Positions 17,943 through 25,382 of a stretch of 64,000 nt of DNA are shown in pieces. Made by a program: the position numbers and the translations under genes. Source of the stretch: Neobacillus niacini (GTDB lineage Bacteria > Bacillota > Bacilli > Bacillales > Cytobacillaceae). The stretch spans positions 3,166,001-3,230,000 of the forward strand of contig NZ_JAUSZN010000001.1 in NCBI RefSeq assembly GCF_030817595.1. The letters are read 5' to 3'. A model generated the notes under the pieces. The model had not been told where the DNA came from, searched no databases, and saw only the letters and a program-made list of their open reading frames with translations. Position 1 is the stretch's first letter; every line of letters starts with the position of its first letter.

Positions 17943-17958
17943 TGGTACATTTTTTGCA
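17943..17958 (+). promoter_or_regulatory. Sigma-54 (-24/-12) promoter of dehydrogenase accessory operon
   Basis: TGGTACATTTTTTGCA matches the -24/-12 consensus with one mismatch and correct spacing. It lies 38 bases before the ATG of the BFD-like gene, between it and the activator gene. Confidence 0.82.
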
Positions 17959-17995
17959 TGGTAAATAGGTAGATACTTCAGAAGGAGGAATTCTA

Positions 17996-18268
17996 ATGAT
18001 TAACATGGAAAACATGGTCATTTGCCGTTGTGAAGAAGTTACCTATGGTGAGCTTCTATCGACAGCAAAGGAGCATAAGTGTACAGCAAGAGAATTAAAA
18101 TTGAGAACCCGTGCCGGTATGGGATTTTGTGGTGGAAGAACATGCAGGGTTTCGGTGGATAAAATCATCGAAAATACAGTTCCAAATGCTTCTGCGGGGG
18201 ACATCCTGTTAAAATATCAGCCTCCAGTTAGACCTGTGACTTTTGGATCGGTAGGTGAAAACCAATGA
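17996..18268 (+). CDS. BFD-like [2Fe-2S] protein, D-hydroxyproline dehydrogenase subunit
   Basis: A 90-residue protein with a bacterioferritin-associated-ferredoxin-type cluster site: Cys-x-Cys in ICRCEE and Cys-x4-Cys in FCGGRTCR. AGGAGG precedes the ATG by 7 bases. The same small domain is a subunit or a fused domain in heteromeric sarcosine, octopine and D-hydroxyproline dehydrogenases. Its stop overlaps the next start in ATGA, indicating coupled synthesis of a complex. It is first in the sigma-54-driven accessory operon. Confidence 0.85.
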   Translation: MINMENMVICRCEEVTYGELLSTAKEHKCTARELKLRTRAGMGFCGGRTCRVSVDKIIENTVPNASAGDILLKYQPPVRPVTFGSVGENQ

Positions 18269-18597
18269 ATAGAATATTAGATCACCCCATCCTAGGAAAA
18301 ATAACAGATCGAAAAACGATTCCCTTCCAATATGATGGAACTACCTATGAAGCCTTTAAACATGAGACCATCGCCGCTGCTCTACTTGCAAACGGATTAA
18401 GAAAGCTGCGTGTTCACGAAGAAAGCGGAACACCTCGAGGGATTTATTGCAATATCGGCCACTGTATGGAGTGCCGGGTAACCGTTAATGGACAGGCAAA
18501 CGTTCGAGCATGCTTAACAGTTGTAGAAAACGACATGGTCGTGGAGAGTGGAAAACAGCTACCAAATATAGTCAAAAGGATGGTGGAACAGGGATGA
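18265..18597 (+). CDS. Small [2Fe-2S] ferredoxin-like subunit of dehydrogenase
   Basis: A 110-residue protein resembling the N-terminal iron-sulfur domain of sarcosine oxidase alpha-type subunits. Cysteines in YCNIGHCMECRV and RACLTV would hold a plant-type [2Fe-2S] cluster. Its start overlaps the BFD-like gene and its stop overlaps the FAD protein start, both as ATGA. It probably passes electrons from the dehydrogenase flavin within the heteromeric complex. Confidence 0.85.
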   Translation: MNRILDHPILGKITDRKTIPFQYDGTTYEAFKHETIAAALLANGLRKLRVHEESGTPRGIYCNIGHCMECRVTVNGQANVRACLTVVENDMVVESGKQLPNIVKRMVEQG

Positions 18598-19838
18598 GTG
18601 ATGTGATTGTGATTGGGGCTGGTCCTGCAGGATTAGCAGGAGCTATTGCTTCTGCAAGCAACGGCCTGAGCGTAACCGTTCTAGACGAATTTATCAAACC
18701 GGGCGGTAGATTACTTGGACAGTTGCACCAGGAACCATCTGGAGAATGGTGGAATGGCATTAAAGAATCGGAACGGCTATTTTTGGAAGCAAATAATTTA
18801 TCTGTGGATATCCGCTGTGGTGTATCGGTATACAACTTAGAGAAAGATGAAAACCTCTGGAATGTCCACACAAACATCGGGACCCTTACTGCTCGGTATG
18901 TGCTGGTCGCTACTGGCGCAGCAGAATATCCAGTACCTGTTCCTGGCTGGACGCTTCCCGGGGTGATGTCAATTGGGGCCGCACAGGTAATGACAAATGT
19001 TCATCGAGTACAAGTTGGGAAAAAGGGGATTATTATCGGGGCTAATATTTTATCTTTTGCGATTTTAAATGAGCTGCAACTGGCTGGTATAAAGGTCGAC
19101 CGGATTATCCTTCCTGAAAAAAATTCGATTAGCGGGAAAGCTGGGGAACCGGAAGAGGTGTTGAAGACACTATTACATGCAGCCCATCTTGCACCATCCC
19201 CGCTGATGCGGTTCGGGAGCCATTTTATGAAAAATAATTGGCTCAGAAAAATGGCCATTCACTTTTATCCTAAAAGTGGAATAAAGGTTAATGGCACGCC
19301 GCTTCAACTGCGGATGGCAGCAGTTGAGATTGTTGGGAAAGATCAGGTTGAGGGTGTTAAAGTGGCTAATACGGATGCAGCCGGTCAAGTGATACCAGGA
19401 ACAGAAGTCATTTACGAGGCTGATTTTGTTTGCATTGCCGGAGGATTATATCCGCTTGCAGAGCTGGCTGCTGTTGCAGGATGTCCTTTCGAGTATATTC
19501 CTGAACTGGGTGGGCATGTTCCCTGCCACTCGGAAACGATGGAAACCCCACTCGGAGGACTTTTTGTAGCTGGGAATATCACTGGTATCGAAAGCGGGAA
19601 AATCTCCATGGCCCAAGGAACCATTGCAGGAATAGCCATCGCCAACCATGCCGGTAAAGTTTCAAGCACCATCGACCAACAGCTTCAACAGGCAGCCCAA
19701 CAGGTTCGTTCAGTGAGAGAACAGGCAACGATACAATTTAATCCTGAAATTGACAAAGGCAGAAGCAAAATGAAGGAAATTTGGGAAACAAAGTTCGCGC
19801 CACCGGATAAGGATTATTCACACGAAAAAATAGTATAG
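18594..19838 (+). CDS. FAD/NAD(P)-dependent oxidoreductase subunit of D-hydroxyproline dehydrogenase
   Basis: A 414-residue pyridine nucleotide-disulfide-type oxidoreductase. The FAD-binding motif is VIGAGPAGLAGA near the N-terminus, and an ATGAAEYPVPVPGWTLPGV stretch is typical of the alpha subunit of opine/sarcosine dehydrogenases. The ATG at 18594 forms an ATGA overlap with the previous stop; an in-frame ATG at 18510 is inside the upstream gene and would displace the Rossmann motif from the N-terminus. It probably completes the electron-transfer part of the dehydrogenase whose catalytic subunit is at 14908-16083. Confidence 0.86.
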   Translation: MSDVIVIGAGPAGLAGAIASASNGLSVTVLDEFIKPGGRLLGQLHQEPSGEWWNGIKESERLFLEANNLSVDIRCGVSVYNLEKDENLWNVHTNIGTLTARYVLVATGAAEYPVPVPGWTLPGVMSIGAAQVMTNVHRVQVGKKGIIIGANILSFAILNELQLAGIKVDRIILPEKNSISGKAGEPEEVLKTLLHAAHLAPSPLMRFGSHFMKNNWLRKMAIHFYPKSGIKVNGTPLQLRMAAVEIVGKDQVEGVKVANTDAAGQVIPGTEVIYEADFVCIAGGLYPLAELAAVAGCPFEYIPELGGHVPCHSETMETPLGGLFVAGNITGIESGKISMAQGTIAGIAIANHAGKVSSTIDQQLQQAAQQVRSVREQATIQFNPEIDKGRSKMKEIWETKFAPPDKDYSHEKIV

Positions 19839-19866
19839 TCAACTTATAAGAATCAGCCCCAAATTA

Positions 19867-20115
19867 GTGCCACTAATCCATATTAATACCCACGGCGGCC
19901 TATACACTAGGACACCCATGAAAGAGCTAGAGTGTGGAGATCATTATTTGAGAATTACCCTTAACTTCCTTGGCATTGAGGTAATGGACACCATTATTGC
20001 AGAGGCTTTAGACCTTTATCCATTGAAAGTACCAGGTATTGTTTCAAAAGTAAAAGAAGAAGCAATCCAAGCAGCTAAAAAAATGATAAAAACTCCAATC
20101 GCCAAGGCTTATTAA
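19867..20115 (+). pseudogene. C-terminal remnant of FMN-dependent NADH-azoreductase
   Basis: About 80 codons starting at a GTG resemble only the last third of AzoR-type flavodoxin-fold azoreductases (INTHGGLYTR followed by DHYLRITLNFLGIEVMD, then a C-terminal helix). Full enzymes are about 210 residues, and the FMN-binding N-terminal half is absent. No convincing ribosome binding site precedes it. It is most likely decayed DNA left between the accessory operon and the terminator that follows. Confidence 0.72.
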
Positions 20116-20120
20116 TAAGG

Positions 20121-20145
20121 AAAGCTTCCTTCAAGAGGAAGCTTT
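20121..20145 (+). terminator. Rho-independent terminator
   Basis: A 9-bp stem AAAGCTTCC/GGAAGCTTT (20121-20129, 20137-20145) runs into a T tract on the plus strand. It closes the accessory operon and azoreductase remnant. Confidence 0.75.
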
Positions 20146-20152
20146 TTCATTT

Positions 20153-21154
20153 CTATGCAAAACGATAATAAATCAAAAGGAAGGTTGCCAATGTAAAGAC
20201 AAAATTCAAAAATACAAATACCATTTGAGAAATTTTCGTTCTATGGATGTTAATGGGCGGGTCATAAAACGATACTCCCTCTATGATGAAGATAATTAAG
20301 ACGATATGAATCATAAGGTGTCCGATAATTTCAGTTACACCAAACAACATAGTCGTCGAAATAAATATCAACGTGAGCACAAATGCTAAAAGACGATTTA
20401 GGATTCCCACAATCAGCAAATAACCAACAACAAATTCGATAAATGCTGCAAGTACTACAAACGTCGCTGGAGGAAAACCAAACGTAGGGACACCATGCTG
20501 ATGAATAATATCCATACTCATTGCAGGGTAGACCCATTTCTCAACGGCCACCCAGCACAAGGACAATCCGGTCCCTAAATATAGGAAAGGAAATCCCCAA
20601 TCTTCTAGTTTCGTTTTTCCCACTAATAATACACCAATAATCGCTAGATAAAAGCCATAATCAAGCATATGAAATAAACCTGAACGGGTTAATTGGTATA
20701 TAAATAAGCCCAGCAAGATAAGGGCACCAGCTTTTGTGGCATAATGATACGGAATCAATAACAGGATGATGGTTATCCACATTAAAATCCGTATCATTTG
20801 GTTCGCGATAGCAAATTCGGGCGCAAAAATAGTTCCTGCTAAAACCTGAATAATTAAGGCAAGTGCCGTTCCATATTTTAAAATGTATCGAGAAGATTTC
20901 CGGTATTTGTCCAAAACTTTATCAATTTTTTTGGTGAGCGGGATTTTATCAAGCACTGGCAAAAGCTGCGTCAATACAGCTAGCAGGGCGGCGACCAAAA
21001 CGGTAATGGTCATAAACATCGGCGATAAGATGTGTTCTATTTCTTCCTTTTCCGGAGTAACTTCTGTAAACCACTTTACATGTGCATCAGTTAAAAAAGG
21101 CGAACAAATAATAATAAAAATCAACAATATGAAGATCATAGCTTTATTTTTCAT
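20153..21154 (-). CDS. Polytopic membrane protein, DoxX-like in part
   Basis: A 333-residue integral membrane protein with about ten hydrophobic segments. The ATG at 21154 has GGGAGG 5 bases upstream; the longer frame to 21205 has no such site. The segment between about 190 and 300 resembles DoxX-like quinol/redox membrane proteins, but I cannot identify a catalytic residue set. The first helix ends in LTDAHVKWF, with a histidine at the predicted outer face. It stands alone between a plus-strand terminator and a divergent GGDEF gene. Function not recognised. Confidence 0.7.
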   Translation of the reverse strand: MKNKAMIFILLIFIIICSPFLTDAHVKWFTEVTPEKEEIEHILSPMFMTITVLVAALLAVLTQLLPVLDKIPLTKKIDKVLDKYRKSSRYILKYGTALALIIQVLAGTIFAPEFAIANQMIRILMWITIILLLIPYHYATKAGALILLGLFIYQLTRSGLFHMLDYGFYLAIIGVLLVGKTKLEDWGFPFLYLGTGLSLCWVAVEKWVYPAMSMDIIHQHGVPTFGFPPATFVVLAAFIEFVVGYLLIVGILNRLLAFVLTLIFISTTMLFGVTEIIGHLMIHIVLIIFIIEGVSFYDPPINIHRTKISQMVFVFLNFVFTLATFLLIYYRFA

Positions 21155-21304
21155 TAGGACCTCCCAAAAAGCGTACTCCTCTATATCGTTTTCGGATGAC
21201 TGCACAAATATTCTTTTCTAAGAAATATATACACATGTTCATTCACAGAAGAATATTTTTCTTCTATAATAAGTTGATGGCTCAAAATTATTAGGAGAAC
21301 ATGA

Positions 21305-22456
21305 ATGTTAAAAGACTTTTTTTCAAATGTAACGATACTGATTGCTTCGTTTACAGTGATGGGGAAAATTTTAAAGAACAACCCATTACATCATTCCTCT
21401 ACATATAGGACAAAAATTTATTGGGGAATCTGTTATGGTATTTTAGGAAATATCTTAATGTTATTTAGTTTTCAAATTAACCCCACTACCATTGCCGATT
21501 TGCGTCATCTTGCAATCGTAATTGCAGCTGCTTTTGGAGGATGGGTACCTGCAATCATTGCTTCTGGATTAATTGCTATTGGAAGAGTTGTTCTCTTTGG
21601 TTTGACTGACACTGCCATTGTTGCAGCTATGAGTGCATTCCTAACAGGTTTAGTGTGTGGTGGATTTTCTAAGTTTAACATTCCTCCAACCTTAAAGGCC
21701 TTTTATATGAACCTGATTGGTTTATTTTTTATTTCGATCGTCTTTGCCCTTTATATTGAAGATATAAAGACGCTTTTATATGTTTTAATGCTGCATTATA
21801 TTATTTCTTTAATAGGCGGATTTTTCGCTTATCATTTATCGATTTACATCGCCAATTCAAATGCAGCCGTAAGAGAATTAAATCATAGCCTAATAAAATT
21901 ACAGGAAAGTGAACAGAAATTAAATAAAGCAAATGAGTTTCTTAATCGATTATCTTATTTGGATGGCCTAACAGGCATTGGAAATAGAAGACATTTTGAT
22001 GAAGTTCTTAACAAGGAATGGTCTAACCTGCAAAAAACGAATTCACCACTAACTCTTCTAATGTTTGATATCGATTATTTTAAGAAGTACAACGATACAT
22101 ACGGTCACCTCGCTGGAGACCAATGCCTGCAAATCATAACATCTGCACTAAAAGACCTTATTGCTAATATCCCATATAGCACATTTTGTCGATATGGCGG
22201 TGAGGAATTTGCCATTATCTTCACGAAAACGAAGTTGGATGTGGGCATCGCTATCACTGAATTGATTCAAAAGAAGGTGCAATCACTTAAAATTGCCCAT
22301 CGCAACTCAGAAATATCTGATATTATTACCATCAGTATTGGCATTGCCACCATCATACCGAGCTCGGAAACTCAGCCAAAGGATTTAATCCATTTAGCGG
22401 ATACTTGTTTGTATACCTCGAAAACAAAAGGAAGAAATACCATTTCAACTCCATAA
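21305..22456 (+). CDS. Membrane diguanylate cyclase (5TM-LytS-type sensor plus GGDEF)
   Basis: A 383-residue protein. Residues about 35-180 form the 5TM-5TMR_LYT membrane sensor (AAAFGGWVPAIIASGLIAIGR is characteristic), a short coiled linker follows (about 188-215), and a GGDEF domain (215-383) carries the active-site motif GGEEF at 298-302 and LDGLTGIGNRR at its start. It should synthesise cyclic di-GMP from GTP. The residues before GGEEF do not form the RxxD inhibitory site, so product inhibition through that site is unlikely. AGGAGA lies before the ATG. Confidence 0.9.
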   Translation: MLKDFFSNVTILIASFTVMGKILKNNPLHHSSTYRTKIYWGICYGILGNILMLFSFQINPTTIADLRHLAIVIAAAFGGWVPAIIASGLIAIGRVVLFGLTDTAIVAAMSAFLTGLVCGGFSKFNIPPTLKAFYMNLIGLFFISIVFALYIEDIKTLLYVLMLHYIISLIGGFFAYHLSIYIANSNAAVRELNHSLIKLQESEQKLNKANEFLNRLSYLDGLTGIGNRRHFDEVLNKEWSNLQKTNSPLTLLMFDIDYFKKYNDTYGHLAGDQCLQIITSALKDLIANIPYSTFCRYGGEEFAIIFTKTKLDVGIAITELIQKKVQSLKIAHRNSEISDIITISIGIATIIPSSETQPKDLIHLADTCLYTSKTKGRNTISTP

Positions 22457-22613
22457 ATATAAACGGAAGGATTCTCCCTTATGTTTTATACATAATTCTA
22501 CAATATCCTTCTCTTTTCATGTGTTTATTCGAAATAATTAGTAAATTTAGTTGTAAAAGGACTAAGTTAAATGTAAAATTTTCCTTATAAGCCCTTGGGA
22601 CGGTGAAAAATAG

Positions 22614-23876
22614 ATGGAAATTACTAAACACCTATTCTTAAATCTTTCCATTTTAATAATATTGCTCCTCTTTTGCTTAATTTGGCTGGACCGCAGCAGA
22701 AAAATTACATTATCAAAAACCACTATGATTATTATTTCTGTCCTAGTTTTATGGATTTGTATCCAGTTCTCCTATAATCCCGTTCCCTATGCACGATATG
22801 ATTTAAGAATCATTCCAATTGTCATTGGCGGATTATATCTCGGAATCGGTCTGATTATTGTTGTTGCCATGATAATCATTAGAAGCTTTTATGGCTTGGA
22901 CACAGGTTTGCTTGCAACAATCCTTCTTTACGTCCCGCTTGCGATAACTTTTTTCCGACTGACACCTTGGTTTTGGAAACAATCTTCTAATCGTCGAATA
23001 TCAGTAGCTATTTTTTTAGGAATCATACTTGGAATCCTTACGACTTGGGGAGAATTAATTAGGTATACAGGCAGCCCATGGTATGATGTTTTACTTGCGT
23101 TCTTTGTGATCCCCCCGCTAGGTATTGGTCTTATTGCTTATTCAATCGAATATATCAAAAAAAGTGTAGAATTAAGACTTCAATTAATCAAAGTAGAAAA
23201 ACTAAAAGCTGTTGAACAAATGGGTGCAGCCATTTCCCATGAAATTCGGAATCCACTGACTGCTGCAAGCGGGTTTGTTCAATTGCTAAACGATGACTAT
23301 CTTCCAAGACATAAACGCAGAGAATATCTCTCGATTGTAAAAGATGAACTTCAATCTGCCGAGCGAGTCATTCAGGATTATTTAACATTTGCCAAGCCAT
23401 CCTTAGCATCCATCGAAGAGCTTAATGTCAAAAATGAACTAAAACAAATCATTAACATCGTCACTCCGATGGCTAACCAAAATTCAGTGGAAATTATTAC
23501 TGATTTTTCAGTGATTGGATTTATTAAAGGTGATAGACAACGCTTCCGTCAATGCTTTATTAATATCCTCAAAAATGCTGTAGAGGCAATGCCAAATGGC
23601 GGTCAGCTATATATTGAAACTAATTTTAGTCAAGATTATGTTACGATTTGTATCAAAGATACAGGTATAGGGATGACTTCCGAACAACTTGAACGACTTG
23701 GTGAACCCTATTATTCTACAAAAGGTAAGAACGGAACTGGGCTTGGAATGATGGTAGTTTATAGTATTGTACGTGCTATGCATGGTCTTATCAAAGTGGA
23801 AAGTGAACTCGGCGCTGGCACTACATTCTATATTAAATTTCCTACTATTACCTTGATCCAGAAGAGTGAAAATTGA
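22614..23876 (+). CDS. KinB-like sporulation sensor histidine kinase
   Basis: A 420-residue membrane histidine kinase. About six hydrophobic segments occupy residues 8-180 (5TM-LYT type), followed by HisKA with His209 in AAISHEIRNPLT and HATPase_c with the G box GTGLGMMVVYS. Length and layout match Bacillus KinB-class kinases that feed the Spo0A phosphorelay. No response regulator is adjacent, which fits such orphan kinases. It lies 157 bases after the GGDEF gene and ends at a strong bidirectional terminator. Confidence 0.85.
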   Translation: MEITKHLFLNLSILIILLLFCLIWLDRSRKITLSKTTMIIISVLVLWICIQFSYNPVPYARYDLRIIPIVIGGLYLGIGLIIVVAMIIIRSFYGLDTGLLATILLYVPLAITFFRLTPWFWKQSSNRRISVAIFLGIILGILTTWGELIRYTGSPWYDVLLAFFVIPPLGIGLIAYSIEYIKKSVELRLQLIKVEKLKAVEQMGAAISHEIRNPLTAASGFVQLLNDDYLPRHKRREYLSIVKDELQSAERVIQDYLTFAKPSLASIEELNVKNELKQIINIVTPMANQNSVEIITDFSVIGFIKGDRQRFRQCFINILKNAVEAMPNGGQLYIETNFSQDYVTICIKDTGIGMTSEQLERLGEPYYSTKGKNGTGLGMMVVYSIVRAMHGLIKVESELGAGTTFYIKFPTITLIQKSEN

Positions 23877-23885
23877 CGTATAAAG

Positions 23886-23920
23886 AAAAAATCGACAGGC
23901 ATTGTACCTGTCGATTTTTT
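23886..23920. terminator. Bidirectional terminator between kinase and yhbH
   Basis: A 14-bp perfect stem (23886-23899 with 23907-23920) with A6/T6 ends lies between convergent genes and can stop transcription from both sides. Confidence 0.88.
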
Positions 23921-25087
23921 TAAGCATACATTTTGTTTTCTTCTTTTTGGAAAAAGCTCTTCATTGCATGGAATACATCCGCTTTTTGTTTGAGAATATA
24001 GTACCGGAATTGCTCATCCTTAATATTTTTGTATGCAGACATTAAAGTAGAATGACGATTATACTGATTTACCTCGCCGTATCCAAACATGTTTGAGACT
24101 TTCATTAATTCTTCAACCAGCTTGACGCAGCGTGCATTGTCAGATGTAAGGTTATCACCATCAGAAAAGTGGAATGGATAGATGTTGAATTTTCGTGGGT
24201 TATATTTGGCATCAATAATTTCTAGGGCTTTACGGTATGCGGAGGAACAGATGGTTCCGCCACTTTCACCCTTGGAGAAGAAATCCTCCTCTGTCACAAC
24301 CTTCGCTTCTGTATGATGGGCAATGAATTCAATTTCAACTGTTTCATATTTTGTTCGTAGGAAGCGAGTCATCCAGAAGAAGAAACTTCTAGCCATATAC
24401 TTTTCCCATATCCCCATTGATCCACTCGTATCCATCATGGCAATTACGACTGCCTTGGAATCTGGTTTAATTACTTCATTCCATGTTTTAAATTTTTAAA
24501 TCGTCTTTGTAAATCGGATGGAAAGCAGGTTTTCCGTTCATTGCATTTCGCTTAAATGCAGACATCATGGTACGCTTTTTATCAATATTACCCATTAAAC
24601 CTGTTTTGCGGATATCATTGAATTCAATATTTTCCACTAGATGTTCCTGTTCTTCTTTTCTTTTCAGATTTGGCAGCTCTAGTTGTTTAAACAAAGCTTC
24701 CTCTAATTCCATTAATGACACTTCAGCTTCAAAGTAATCCTCACCGGCTTGATCACCAGCGCCTTGCCCTTTTCCTGGACCTTTTTGCTGGCCTGTTCCG
24801 TCACGAGCAATTACGTCACCTACTTGGCTCTCACCGTCACCTTGGCCCACGTGTTTGTTTTTGTCATAATTGTAGCGGATTTTATATTCGTCCAATGAAC
24901 GAATTGGAATTTTCACGACATCGCGTCCATTAGACATAATGATGCTTTCTTCTGTAATTAAGTCAGGAAGATTGTTTCGAATTGCCTCCTGGACTTTTTC
25001 TTGATGCCTTTGCTGGTCATCGTGGCCTTTACGGTGGAGGGACCAATCTTCTCTTGAAATCACAAATTGATGGTTATTGTCAGACAA
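23920..25087 (-). pseudogene. yhbH: yhbH (DUF444 sporulation protein) split by a one-base frameshift
   Basis: The two frames together encode one YhbH-like protein of about 388 residues, close to the roughly 390 of Bacillus YhbH. The N-terminal part ([20 protein letters not shown] onward, TTG start at 25087 with AAGGAGGGG 6 bases upstream) runs into a stop at 24488 just after KDDLKI. The C-terminal part carries the VWA-like MMDTSGSMG metal site and continues to 23920. The shift falls in a run of five A's on the coding strand (24493-24497); removing one A restores LKFKTWNEV and joins the halves. YhbH is a sporulation protein encoded next to prkA. Either the gene is inactivated or this is a homopolymer sequencing error. 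Confidence 0.85.
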
Positions 25088-25331
25088 TGTAAACCCCTCC
25101 TTATGAATTTTTTGATTTGTTGAGTCACATTTTTTTTTCAAATGTCATAAAATAACCCGAGTGTAAAAATGCATATAATGTTGATTACTTTATCCTATGC
25201 AGAAGCCGCAAATAATTTACAAATTATTTTGACAATTGGGCTTATGCTTTTAAAAATGGACGAGCATTGTTAGAGTGATTTGCGCTCCACGAGAGAATGC
25301 TTTCAGCAGTTAGTTCGTATTGAAAAAAACA

Positions 25332-25355
25332 GACTGGCAGATCTTTCCGCCAGTC
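25332..25355 (-). terminator. Terminator after prkA
   Basis: GACTGGC/GCCAGTC stem (25332-25338 with 25349-25355), followed on the minus strand by a run of seven U's. The rest of 25142-25382 holds no gene that I can see. Confidence 0.82.
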
Positions 25356-25382
25356 CATGCTATTTTTCTTGAAAAATCTAAA

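Noticed and set aside
24480..24510. Programmed frameshifting in yhbH
   Set aside because: No shifty stop context or stimulatory structure was seen. Known YhbH genes are single frames, and a homopolymer indel is simpler.
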